DNA of 22,531 bases from G039029935 sp039029935 (GCA_039029935.1 JBCCFC010000036.1:1-22531), one strand, 5' to 3'; shown: positions 1 through 7,268, numbered from the stretch's first letter. Program-made: numbers and translations. Notes: a model not told the origin generated them from the sequence alone.

Positions 1-213
1 GTTGAGGGTGGTGCCTTCGCCGGATTTGTCGCCGATATCCTTTTGGATTGCCAGAGATTGCTCCAAATAGCGCAGGGCCGTCTCGTAGTCTCCTCGTGCC
101 TTGAATATTTGCGAGATATTGTTGAGGGTGGTGCCTTCGCCGGATTTGTCGCCGATATCCTTTTGGATTGCCAGAGATTGCTCCAAATAGCGCAGGGCCG
201 TCTCGTAGTCTCC
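1..213 (-). repeat. 120-base tandem repeat encoding identical TPR units
   Basis: Bases 1-93 and 121-213 are identical, giving a 120-base period, i.e. 40 residues per unit. Each unit encodes ALRYLEQSLAIQKDIGDKSG plus a short linker, a classic TPR of the kinesin-light-chain type. Nucleotide-level identity, including third positions, points to recent duplication or gene conversion. More copies probably lie beyond the window edge. Confidence 0.95.
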
Positions 214-2868
214 AATATGATGAAGTTGTTTGCCCGTTTGTCCCCAGGCTTCGGCACGTGTCTTAGCATCGGTTGATTGCCATGTCGGTGGCAGCCATTC
301 CTCAAGCAGGGTACGATAGAGTCCAGCGCGGTTAAGCGGCCCCACAATCACATCCAACACCCAACGATGCGCTTCCTCGCTTTGTCCCGCCCGCGTCAAT
401 GCCTGATGCACAATCATGGCTTGGGGCAGGGTTGAGCGTTCATTGGCAAAGAAATAGCGTTGATACTCCGCCGCCGCCACCAATAATGCACGTGGGCGTT
501 CCGGTGTCTGGGTCTGTCTCTCTGTCTGTCTCTCTGTCTGCCTCTCTGTTTGCCCTGCCAGCCACTCCCCAATCAACGGCGAAAGCTGATAGACGGTGGT
601 GTCAAGCTCAGGGTCATTGGCCTGCTCCACCAGCGAAACGGCCAGCAGACGGTCAAGGGTGCGACGTGTGGTGGCACTGTCCAGCCGTTCGCCAGCAAGT
701 TCTACCAGCCCCAACTTGACAATGCCGTCTATCGGCACGGCGGTCTGATAGGCGGGCAGGCGATGAAGCAGTTGCAAAGCCTCGTCAGGCAGATACGCCA
801 CAATCTCACTCAGTGCCATATCGGTCTGCACCTGCGCCTCGGCATCCTTGAGCTTTGCCAAGAACGCATCCTCCGCAGCCACATCCATGCCCTGAATGGC
901 GGCAGCAAAAAAGGTCAGCCCACGTGCATTGCCATGCAGCACCTCATAGATGCGCCACAGACGCGGCTTTGAACTTGACCCAAAGAAGCTTGTGGGCAAT
1001 GTGCGTCGCGCCATCTGCAAAAAGTCGCCATAGGTACAGCGTTCCAGTGGCAGATGATGCACAGTATGGCTATTGTCGGGCCAATCGGGGAGCCGCCAGC
1101 GCGAGGTCAACAACAGCCGTAAGCCCTGTTCCGTGTTGTTTTGGCTGGCGAGTTTCTGCGCCGCCACAATCCACGCTGTCACCACCTCATCCTGCAGCGC
1201 CTGCGTCTCAATATCCTGCAACGACTCCAAGTTGTCCAAAAAGAGCACAACCTTGCCCTCAAACTGTTCGAGGAGCATCTCCAACAGCCACGCCGCCTGC
1301 TCCTCCTCGGTGGCCTCGGCATACTCAGCAATTAGCTCTTTGTAAATCTCACGGTTCTCTTTGGAAAGTTCGCGCACACGCAGCTCAATCAGAAACTTCT
1401 TCCACGAGTTTTCGGGTCGCGCCGACCATGACAACACCTTATAGCCCTGTTTACGCAAATCGAGGGCGATCTTCCCTGCCAACGCCGTCTTGCCCTGACC
1501 ACCCGGCCCTGTGATCAACAACTGCCGCACATCGGTTGCCGCCAATGCCCGCAACTCGCGTCGCCGTCCAATAAAGACAGGTGGCAACGTGATCGTACTC
1601 AGCGTCTGGTTGTAGAGAATGCGCTTTGGTGGCTGTGGTGTAAAATGCCAGTCAATCAGCGGATGCGCCCGATCCTGCGTCACCAACATCGGCAACGACC
1701 AATGGCTGGTGGTGAGCTCCGTTGCGTAGGCATCCCTGCCTGCGCTGTCGGGCAGGATGCCCGAACCACGACCCGAACCATGTACCTGCTGCCGCCCTCG
1801 CTGCACCGCCACATCCAACGCCTCCTGCCGAGCGACTGCATCAAAAAAGGCATGGGCAAAGCGACGCCCCGCCGAGTCAAGCACAGACTCACGCATCCCC
1901 ACGACATGCGGAATGCCAACTTGACTGAGCCGCCACATCAACCCACTGGCAAGGGCTTGCGAATCAGCGTGATCTTTTGCAGTATCACCCGCAGTATTGC
2001 CCGCAGTATCGCCCGCGGTATCACCCATCATGCCCGATTCACAGGCCGACAGCACCACACAGCCAACTGTCTCACCCGCCCCACTGCTCACAAACGCCTC
2101 GGCAATGCGCGCTTCATGTACCGCATCACCGCGCCCCTGCGCATCCTCAAAGAGAAAAATGCTGTGGTCAGCAGCGTCAGTGGAGATACGCTGACGGATA
2201 AAGCTGCCATGTCCACTGAGAAAGACAACGTGTGGGCGCACATCACGCAGCAGCCGCTCAAAGGTGACAAAGCGGCCATCATCAGGCATGGTCAACTCGA
2301 CTCGCCCCTGTGCGATCCAAGGCATCAACGCCTCCTGCACCTGCGCCTGCTCCCCCTCCACATCCAGCCGCCCATGCTGGAGCTGCCGACGCACGGGGTC
2401 GACGCCATCAGGCATGGCCGTGAAGAGAAGGACGCGCAATGGTCCCTGTAACGCAGGCATCCTACCTGTAACGGGCAAGATGCCCGTGCTACGGGAGAAC
2501 GCAACCCTCGCCGCCCGCGCCAAAAAGCCATGCGCCGGATGATAGAGTGTTTCCCAGGGCAGTTGATGGACCAACTGTGAGTCTGCTCCCTGTGACGCAG
2601 CATTCTCACACTGCACCAACACAGGCAAAATGTTGGGGCTGGCCGCGACCTTGGCCGCATCCAGCCGTTCGGCCAGTGAGTGATCATCCCCTGAGCCGTC
2701 ATCCACAAGCCGCCACAACTGCGTTCCCATCTGCTGCAACACCTCGTCTGTCACAAGCTTGTCGCTGGCATAACGGCGCGCCAAGTCGCGGCTGGCACGG
2801 ATCAATGCAGGCGTGATGGCGTCAGGGTTGACGGAGATGATAAACGGTGCGACCGCGTTGGTGGTCAT
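1..2868 (-). CDS. CHAT protease - STAND/NB-ARC-like NTPase - TPR protein (3' end beyond window)
   Basis: The minus-strand frame stays open for 956 codons from ATG 2868 to the window edge, so the C-terminus is missing. A good Shine-Dalgarno (GAAAGGAC) precedes the ATG. Residues about 100-390 form a CHAT (caspase-like cysteine protease) domain: LPWETLYHP near residue 104, the catalytic His in SGHG (H220) and the catalytic Cys in LSACESG (C276). A P-loop NTPase follows, with Walker A GPGGQGKT (454-461) and Walker B VVLFLDN (540-546), as in STAND signalling ATPases. A helical region leads to kinesin-light-chain-like TPRs from about residue 880. In known families CHAT is the effector, the NTPase the oligomerising switch and the TPRs the sensor; that this protein acts in immunity or cell death is inference. 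It is last in a probable operon with a zinc ribbon and a membrane protein. It carries unusual internal repeats, listed separately. Confidence 0.9.
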   Translation of the reverse strand, partial: MTTNAVAPFIISVNPDAITPALIRASRDLARRYASDKLVTDEVLQQMGTQLWRLVDDGSGDDHSLAERLDAAKVAASPNILPVLVQCENAASQGADSQLVHQLPWETLYHPAHGFLARAARVAFSRSTGILPVTGRMPALQGPLRVLLFTAMPDGVDPVRRQLQHGRLDVEGEQAQVQEALMPWIAQGRVELTMPDDGRFVTFERLLRDVRPHVVFLSGHGSFIRQRISTDAADHSIFLFEDAQGRGDAVHEARIAEAFVSSGAGETVGCVVLSACESGMMGDTAGDTAGNTAGDTAKDHADSQALASGLMWRLSQVGIPHVVGMRESVLDSAGRRFAHAFFDAVARQEALDVAVQRGRQQVHGSGRGSGILPDSAGRDAYATELTTSHWSLPMLVTQDRAHPLIDWHFTPQPPKRILYNQTLSTITLPPVFIGRRRELRALAATDVRQLLITGPGGQGKTALAGKIALDLRKQGYKVLSWSARPENSWKKFLIELRVRELSKENREIYKELIAEYAEATEEEQAAWLLEMLLEQFEGKVVLFLDNLESLQDIETQALQDEVVTAWIVAAQKLASQNNTEQGLRLLLTSRWRLPDWPDNSHTVHHLPLERCTYGDFLQMARRTLPTSFFGSSSKPRLWRIYEVLHGNARGLTFFAAAIQGMDVAAEDAFLAKLKDAEAQVQTDMALSEIVAYLPDEALQLLHRLPAYQTAVPIDGIVKLGLVELAGERLDSATTRRTLDRLLAVSLVEQANDPELDTTVYQLSPLIGEWLAGQTERQTERQTERQTQTPERPRALLVAAAEYQRYFFANERSTLPQAMIVHQALTRAGQSEEAHRWVLDVIVGPLNRAGLYRTLLEEWLPPTWQSTDAKTRAEAWGQTGKQLHHIGDYETALRYLEQSLAIQKDIGDKSGEGTTLNNISQIFKARGDYETALRYLEQSLAIQKDIGDKSGEGTTLN
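513..552 (-). repeat. Tetranucleotide/12-base tandem repeat coding for QTER units
   Basis: A run of TCTG and TCTC units encodes three QTER copies and a QTQT tail (residues 773-788 of the CHAT protein), between the NTPase-associated helical region and the TPRs. The higher-order 12-base period keeps the reading frame. It looks like a flexible charged linker generated by slippage. Confidence 0.85.
1729..1770. repeat. Double-hairpin palindromic element, in frame inside the CHAT gene (copy 1)
   Basis: The plus strand shows AGGCA/TGCCT arms followed by a perfect TCGGGCA-GGA-TGCCCGA hairpin. In the CHAT frame it encodes SGILPDSAGRDAYA (about residues 369-382), near the end of the CHAT domain. It resembles the element at 2443-2494 in both structure and peptide, so it is probably a mobile palindrome tolerated in frame. 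Confidence 0.7.
1981..2028 (-). repeat. 12-base tandem repeat coding for GDTA units
   Basis: About four degenerate copies of a 12-base unit (agtatcgcccgc and variants) encode GDTA/GNTA repeats immediately after the catalytic Cys motif of the CHAT domain. They form an expansion in a surface loop next to the active site. Confidence 0.8.
2443..2494. repeat. Double-hairpin palindromic element, in frame inside the CHAT gene (copy 2)
   Basis: It contains a perfect ACGGGCA-AGA-TGCCCGT hairpin next to an imperfect CAGG/CCTG hairpin. In the CHAT frame it encodes STGILPVTGRMPALQG (residues 127-142), directly after the conserved LPWETLYHP block. The peptide matches copy 1 at S/T-G-I-L-P and G-R, supporting a shared origin. 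Confidence 0.75.
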
Positions 2869-2902
2869 TGGTGATTGTCCTTTCGTTAAGTAGGCATGAG
2901 GA

Positions 2903-2921
2903 CGCAGGTAGCCAACCTGCG
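2903..2921. repeat. Intergenic hairpin related to the palindromic elements
   Basis: Perfect 7-base arms CGCAGGT and ACCTGCG flank the loop AGCCA in the 199-base gap between the zinc-ribbon gene and the CHAT gene. There is no T-run on either side, so it is more likely a dispersed palindrome or an mRNA-processing structure than an intrinsic terminator. The rest of this gap has no recognisable gene. Confidence 0.6.
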
Positions 2922-3067
2922 ATACTGTCACTTGTTCAGGTGCCCAACCAGACCTTCGAGCGGTGTCTGTAGATGGCTTGGATGTATTCCGGCTTTTCTC
3001 GACACTGGCTATTCTGGACACAGCTCAAAGGTCTTACACAAGTAACGCTCAACTAGTCGCGATTGGC

Positions 3068-3370
3068 TTAATCATCCACACGCTCAGTGGGCAAAATATC
3101 AGGAAAATCCCAGCGTACTTCGCCAGGTGTCTCCGACTGCTCATCATCCTGTGGCATCTCAAGATTGGCAGATCGATAGGTGACCTCGGTTGAGTCGCGG
3201 TACGGCATCAGATCGACCACAGCCTCGCGCATACAATGAGGACATTGCACCAGCAATTTGGGGTTGCCCTGAATCTCGCGCCACAGCGCATAGACTTCTT
3301 CACAACTCCAACATCGAAATTTAAAGCGTACTTTCTGTTGTTCCATACTTTGTACTATACTTTGTTCCAT
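3068..3370 (-). CDS. Small zinc-ribbon protein with acidic tail, partner of the CHAT gene
   Basis: This 100-residue protein has two cysteine pairs, CWSC (C20, C23) and CPHC (C43, C46), spaced as in a zinc ribbon, within a compact region ending AVVDLMPY. The last ~40 residues are rich in Asp and Glu and probably disordered. Start ATG 3370 is chosen because AAAGGAC lies about 10 bases upstream; a second in-frame ATG near 3346 lacks this. It lies 41 bases after the membrane-protein gene and upstream of the CHAT gene on the same strand, so all three are probably cotranscribed. The ribbon could bind protein or nucleic acid; the sequence does not decide. I do not recognise a named family. Confidence 0.82.
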   Translation of the reverse strand: MEQSIVQSMEQQKVRFKFRCWSCEEVYALWREIQGNPKLLVQCPHCMREAVVDLMPYRDSTEVTYRSANLEMPQDDEQSETPGEVRWDFPDILPTERVDD

Positions 3371-3411
3371 CTTTTAGGGTCCTTTCAGCTTGTTAGCTGT
3401 TTTATGATTAT

Positions 3412-3999
3412 TTACTGGTAGTAGACAAGCGCAGCAAAGAGAATGCCCAGCCAGAAGCTGACACACGCGCCTATCAGTAGATGACGTTTGTGCCGTGCGC
3501 TCATACTAAAAAATTGTTCAATACTTAACGGATTGCCCCGTTTATAGGGTTGCTGTGGGTCGGACTTCAGTATATCTGGGTTCACTTTCCAGCCCACAGG
3601 CATCAGGCTCCATAATGTCAGCAACAGCGAGACAAGCCAACTGGCAAAGGCCAGCACAAAAAAGATATTGAACAGTGGTGGGTGCCCCTCACCGGAGGTT
3701 AGCTGCAAGACACTGGCATACGCCCCAAATACCCCCAATTGCAATACAATCAGTTGTTGCGCAAGCTTGTCCATCTGATCGCACTGGTTGGCAACGCTCT
3801 CGGCATATTTCTCCTGCAACACACGGTCACGGATGCCAAAAGGCGATGTCGGTTCGACAGGCGGTGTTGCATGTGGTCGCGCAGTGGGTGTATGCAATGG
3901 TGTATGTAACGGTGTTGTCTCAATGATGGTTGCCTCAAAGACATTCGTATCTGTAGGCTCCGGGTGAGTTTCCTCTGGTTTATTTGATTCAGCGGTCAT
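3412..3999 (-). CDS. Three-helix membrane protein of unknown function, first gene of the CHAT cassette
   Basis: This 195-residue protein has a Thr/Pro/His-rich, probably disordered N-terminus (1-55), then an amphipathic stretch (REKYAES-like, 57-82). Hydrophobic segments lie at about 83-101 and 109-133, then a polar loop and a last segment at about 173-192, leaving a very short C-terminal tail (VYYQ). There is no signal peptide. AAGGAC lies about 9 bases before ATG 3999. Within the cassette it could be the membrane target or anchor of the CHAT-STAND protein; this is inferred from position only. The helix-pair plus amphipathic layout loosely resembles SLATT-type membrane effectors, but no diagnostic motif was seen. 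Confidence 0.8.
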   Translation of the reverse strand: MTAESNKPEETHPEPTDTNVFEATIIETTPLHTPLHTPTARPHATPPVEPTSPFGIRDRVLQEKYAESVANQCDQMDKLAQQLIVLQLGVFGAYASVLQLTSGEGHPPLFNIFFVLAFASWLVSLLLTLWSLMPVGWKVNPDILKSDPQQPYKRGNPLSIEQFFSMSARHKRHLLIGACVSFWLGILFAALVYYQ

Positions 4000-4040
4000 G
4001 GTGATTAGTCCTTAATACTATAGTTTGTTTGATGATAGGT

Positions 4041-4140
4041 ACAGATGATGGTAAGCGTTCACCTCCCCCGTCGGCTGAGCTTGTCGAAGCTGAGTGCCCC
4101 CCTTCGACAAGCTCAGGGGGCTGAACGGTTACAGATGATG
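4041..4140. mobile_element. MITE-like palindromic element flanked by 10-base direct repeats
   Basis: ACAGATGATG occurs at 4041-4050 and 4131-4140. Between them lies an imperfect palindrome: outer arms GTAAGCGTTCA (4051-4061) and TGAACGGTTAC (4122-4132) differ at one base, and inner perfect 15-base arms CTGAGCTTGTCGAAG (4075-4089) and CTTCGACAAGCTCAG (4102-4116) surround a 12-base loop. The direct repeats look like a target duplication and the palindrome like a non-autonomous element. No coding capacity. It sits in the 365-base divergent region 4000-4364, which otherwise holds only the promoter at 4276-4303 and no gene. Confidence 0.65.
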
Positions 4141-4275
4141 AGTATTCCGGTCGATACCCATGACTATGATAGCAGATGTATGCCAACAATGTGTGCATTA
4201 CCCATACCAATTCGCTCGACCGTGAAAATTAGGCGATGAATGTTTGGTGATGCAAGAATGTATACGACAGATGTT

Positions 4276-4303
4276 TTGGTTTGTTTCACAAATCTGCTAT
4301 AAT
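4276..4303 (+). promoter_or_regulatory. Extended -10 promoter for Uma2 gene A
   Basis: TGCTATAAT (4295-4303) is a perfect extended -10. A weak -35 candidate, TTGGTT (4276-4281), lies 16 bases upstream. Transcription would start near 4310, giving a leader of about 55 bases with AAGGAA at 4348-4353 ahead of ATG 4365. Confidence 0.6.
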
Positions 4304-4364
4304 GCGTCGAAGTAATCATCGTGATTCCGCTCATTTGAGCTTAGTTTAAGGAATGTGATACCCA

Positions 4365-5621
4365 ATGAGTACACAAGAAATGATGACAAAAGAGAAACAC
4401 ACCTCTACAACACAATCAACTTCATCAAATGGTCATACAATACAGAGGCAATCATCCAATGGGGATGGCATCCACACCAAAACACCGCCCGTTGCTTGGC
4501 AGATTGCACCACAAAGCACCAATGGTATTCATCCCAGTGGCGTAGAGCCACGCGGGTATGTGTTTTTGCCCGATTATGAAGATGAACTGATTCCATTGCA
4601 CGAACTACCAAACAAACCTTGGTGGCCCGGTGCTTTGCCAGACCACACACAACTACCGCCAGCGATGATAGACGATGACAATTATCAACCTGCCCCCATC
4701 CGTCCAGTCATTGAGGACATTGAACACCATATCGAAACAGCACCGCGCGGCTATGTGTCCCTGCCTGATTACGAAGACGAACTGATTCCATTGCATGAAT
4801 TACCAAACAAACCTTGGTGGCCCGGTGATTTGCCAGACCATACACAACTACCAGATTCGGATGATGAGATGAAGAACTACATTGAACACCCACAAAGCAT
4901 CGTGTTTACCACGTCGATTCGACCTGTGCTAGAGCGCATCTATGGTCAAAACTATAAAATTGGTCAAGACACAGGTATCTATTGGCGTTGGCAACAGGGA
5001 ACAGAACCGTTGGAAGGCAAGCGCGCACCCGATTGGTTTTTTATTCCCGATATTGATCCTGTACTGACCCGCTCTCATGTCATGTGGAGAGAACGCATCC
5101 CACCTTATTTGCTCATTGAGTTTGTTTCGGGGAGTGGACGCGAGGAACGCGACGATACACAGGCAACGGGCAAATTCTGGGTCTATGAAACCGTGATTCA
5201 GTCGCAATATTACGCCATCTATGAGGAGCATCGCGCCAGTGTCGAGTTGTATACGATGGTCAACGGTCAATATCGGCTCGTACCAGCCAACAGCCGGGGA
5301 CATTATCCCATTCCATCACTCAACATTGAATTGGGTATTTGGCAGGGTACATACAGCAATCACACAACGGATTGGCTGCGTGTCTGGGATAGCGATGGCA
5401 ATCTACTGTTGTCCGGTGAGGAACGGGCTGAGGTCGCTGAAGAACGGGTTGAGGTTGCCGAAGAGCAAATTGAACAGGCAATAGGACGGGCCGAGGTCGC
5501 TGAGGAGCAGATTGAACAGGCGATAGAACGGGCTGAGGTCGCTGAGGGGCGAGCAGTAGCGGCTGAAGATGAAAATGCGCGTTTACGGGCATTATTGGCG
5601 CAACATGGATTGTTATCATAA
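4365..5621 (+). CDS. Uma2-family putative PD-(D/E)XK endonuclease A, with duplicated N-terminal segment and coiled-coil tail
   Basis: 418 residues. The nuclease-like core has APDWFFIPD (D223), LLIEFVSG (E252) and TGKFWVYE (K270), the acidic-acidic-lysine layout of Uma2 (DUF820) proteins, a PD-(D/E)XK fold family of poorly known role. The first ~60 residues are polar and low in complexity. Residues 62-98 and 127-163 are nearly identical copies (GYV-LPDYEDELIPLHELPNKPWWPG-LPDHTQLP); the second copy leads directly into the core, so the first is an extra one. The last ~65 residues are heptad-like RAEVAEE repeats forming a coiled coil, ending ALLAQHGLLS. SD AAGGAA and an extended -10 promoter precede it. 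Confidence 0.88.
   Translation: MSTQEMMTKEKHTSTTQSTSSNGHTIQRQSSNGDGIHTKTPPVAWQIAPQSTNGIHPSGVEPRGYVFLPDYEDELIPLHELPNKPWWPGALPDHTQLPPAMIDDDNYQPAPIRPVIEDIEHHIETAPRGYVSLPDYEDELIPLHELPNKPWWPGDLPDHTQLPDSDDEMKNYIEHPQSIVFTTSIRPVLERIYGQNYKIGQDTGIYWRWQQGTEPLEGKRAPDWFFIPDIDPVLTRSHVMWRERIPPYLLIEFVSGSGREERDDTQATGKFWVYETVIQSQYYAIYEEHRASVELYTMVNGQYRLVPANSRGHYPIPSLNIELGIWQGTYSNHTTDWLRVWDSDGNLLLSGEERAEVAEERVEVAEEQIEQAIGRAEVAEEQIEQAIERAEVAEGRAVAAEDENARLRALLAQHGLLS
4548..4853 (+). repeat. 195-base-period duplication within Uma2 gene A
   Basis: Two 111-base copies (4548-4658 and 4743-4853) encode 37-residue segments differing at only two residues (F/S and A/D). Synonymous differences exist between the copies, so the event is not brand new, yet the protein is conserved. 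Confidence 0.9.
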
Positions 5622-5640
5622 GCATTAGGAACAGAGAGCA

Positions 5641-6678
5641 TTGAGTAGTCAAACAGGCAGCAATTTTGGTTTTTCAGGGACAGATGACTATAGCGAAAAC
5701 AGCCGTGAGATGACCTACATCGCGGCTATCAGCGAGGCCCTACGCGAGGAGATGCGGCGTGACCCCGATGTGCTGGTGATGGGTGAGGACATTGCAGGCG
5801 ACTTTGGCGGGGCCTTCAAGGTGACCAAAGGCTTTACTGATGAATTTGGTGAGCGACGCGTGATGAACATGCCGATGGCCGAGTTGAGCTTTGTCGGTGC
5901 AGCCAACGGTATGGCATTGATGGGCTTGCGCCCTGTCATCGAGATGCAATTTGCCGACTTTATCAGTACCGCCTTTGACAGCATTGTACAATACGCCGCC
6001 ACCACACACTACCGCTGGGGGGCTGCTGTGCCGTGGGTCATCCGTGCCCCGTCGGATGGGGGTATCCGCTCCGGTCCCTATCACAGCCAAAATCCAGAGG
6101 CATGGTTTGTGCATACACCCGGCCTTAAGGTTGTTGCGCCTGCCACACCCGCCGACGCCAAAGGATTGCTCATCGCCGCCATCCGTGACAACAATCCCGT
6201 CATCTACTTTGAGAGCAAACCCCTCTATCGTTCACTCAAGGGCTACGTCCCCGCAGGTGACTACGTGGTTCCGCTGGGCAAGGCACATACTGCACGCACA
6301 GGTGACGACATCTCCATCATCACCTATGGCACACAGGTCCGTGAATCGCTGATAGCGGCAGAGAGGTTGTCGGCAGAGGGCATCGAGTGTGAAGTACTGG
6401 ACCTGCGCACCCTCAAGCCACTGGATACCGAAGCTATACTAGCCGCAGCGCGCAAGACAGGCAAAATTCTGATTGTCCACTCCGCCACACAACTGGCTGG
6501 GTTGGGTGCAGAACTCTCTGCCATCATCTCGGACCAAGCCTTTGAATGGCTCGACGCCCCCATCCGCCGCTTGGGTGGCCTCGACACGCCTGTGCCTTTT
6601 AGTCCACCGCTGGAGGATGCCTATCGACCCGATGCCGAGAAGATTTATCGTATTGCCAAGGAATTGGCGACGTATTAA
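5641..6678 (+). CDS. Thiamine-diphosphate 2-oxoacid dehydrogenase E1 component, beta subunit
   Basis: Clear E1-beta: YIAAISEALREEMRRDPDVLVMGEDI with the cofactor Glu (E49 from the TTG), MPMAELSFVGAANGMA, the His-containing SQNPEAWFVHTPGLKVVAPA, and a C-terminal transketolase-type domain with YGTQVRESL and ILIVHSA. With an alpha subunit it would decarboxylate pyruvate or a branched-chain 2-oxoacid and pass the acyl group to E2 lipoate; the substrate cannot be told from sequence. Start TTG 5641 has AGGAAC upstream and gives 345 residues; ATG 5710 gives 322, closer to the family norm, but has no visible SD. It begins 19 bases after Uma2 A. No E1-alpha, E2 or E3 gene is present, which is unusual because these are normally clustered. 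Confidence 0.92.
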   Translation: MSSQTGSNFGFSGTDDYSENSREMTYIAAISEALREEMRRDPDVLVMGEDIAGDFGGAFKVTKGFTDEFGERRVMNMPMAELSFVGAANGMALMGLRPVIEMQFADFISTAFDSIVQYAATTHYRWGAAVPWVIRAPSDGGIRSGPYHSQNPEAWFVHTPGLKVVAPATPADAKGLLIAAIRDNNPVIYFESKPLYRSLKGYVPAGDYVVPLGKAHTARTGDDISIITYGTQVRESLIAAERLSAEGIECEVLDLRTLKPLDTEAILAAARKTGKILIVHSATQLAGLGAELSAIISDQAFEWLDAPIRRLGGLDTPVPFSPPLEDAYRPDAEKIYRIAKELATY

Positions 6679-6688
6679 GAGGTAATCG

Positions 6689-6762
6689 GTGTACGGTAGG
6701 TCAGTAGATTCAGTCATCAGTCTACCGACCACCGGCCTACCGACCTACTGATTACCGTACAC
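6689..6762. repeat. Intergenic imperfect inverted repeat of the GGTA/TCAGTAGGTC family (locus A)
   Basis: GTGTACGGTAGGTCAGTAG (6689-6707) pairs with CTACTGATTACCGTACAC (6745-6762): 10 and 7 paired bases with a small bulge. The loop contains further copies of CTACCGACC. It fills nearly the whole gap between the E1-beta and Nudix genes. There is no T-run after the stem, so it is not a standard terminator. Confidence 0.75.
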
Positions 6763-6773
6763 AGGGACACCAC

Positions 6774-7268
6774 ATGAACCAGATCACCAAACTCGGCACA
6801 ATCTGCTATGTGCAGGCCAACAACCAGACGCTCATGCTCCACCGCATCAAGAAAGCCAATGACATGCATGAGGGCAAGTGGAACGGGCTGGGCGGCAAAC
6901 TCGAACCTGGTGAAACACCCGAAGCCTGTGTCATCCGTGAGGTTTATGAGGAGAGTGGGCTGCGAATTACTGCGCCTCGATTACGTGGTATCCTGACCTT
7001 TCCCGCATTTCATTCACCCGATGTGGGGGATATTGAAAATTGGTACGTTTACATCTTCACCGCCGACAAATTTGAGGGGACCCTGCTCGATGACGCTGAT
7101 GCCAACGAGGGTGTGCTACAATGGATTGACAATGATAAGTTGCTTGATCTCAACCTCTGGCCTGGCGACAAGATTTTTATCAAATGGCTGGAGCAAGAAC
7201 GATTTTTCTCTGGCTTGTTTGTGTACGACGAGGGTAAACTAATAAGACATGAAGTTATTTTTTATTAG
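6774..7268 (+). CDS. Nudix hydrolase, MutT/MTH1-like
   Basis: 164 residues. The Nudix box is complete and canonical: GGKLEPGE TPEACVIREVYEESGL, fitting G-x5-E-x7-R-E-U-x-E-E-x-G-U from G41 to L63, where the Glu side chains bind the catalytic metal. The preceding LHRIKKANDMHEGKWNGLGG is typical of the 8-oxo-dGTP diphosphatase group, so removal of oxidised nucleotides is likely, but other nucleoside diphosphate derivatives are possible. AGGGA lies just before ATG 6774. Its stop codon TAG (7266-7268) lies inside the AGGAGG ribosome site of the next gene, implying translational coupling with Uma2 B. Confidence 0.92.
   Translation: MNQITKLGTICYVQANNQTLMLHRIKKANDMHEGKWNGLGGKLEPGETPEACVIREVYEESGLRITAPRLRGILTFPAFHSPDVGDIENWYVYIFTADKFEGTLLDDADANEGVLQWIDNDKLLDLNLWPGDKIFIKWLEQERFFSGLFVYDEGKLIRHEVIFY

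Noticed and set aside
43..2816. Many plus-strand ORFs of 60-270 codons opposite the CHAT gene
   Set aside because: They lie antisense to a continuous 956-codon frame with recognisable domains, and their translations are low-complexity or Cys/Arg/His-rich, with no SD.
5320..5652. Minus-strand ORFs opposite the Uma2 A tail
   Set aside because: They are repetitive shadows of the RAEVAEE coding repeats (for example SATSARS runs) without ribosome sites.
6689..6762. Intrinsic terminator after E1-beta
   Set aside because: The hairpin is imperfect, with a long loop and no following T-run; the same sequence family recurs at other gaps as a repeat.
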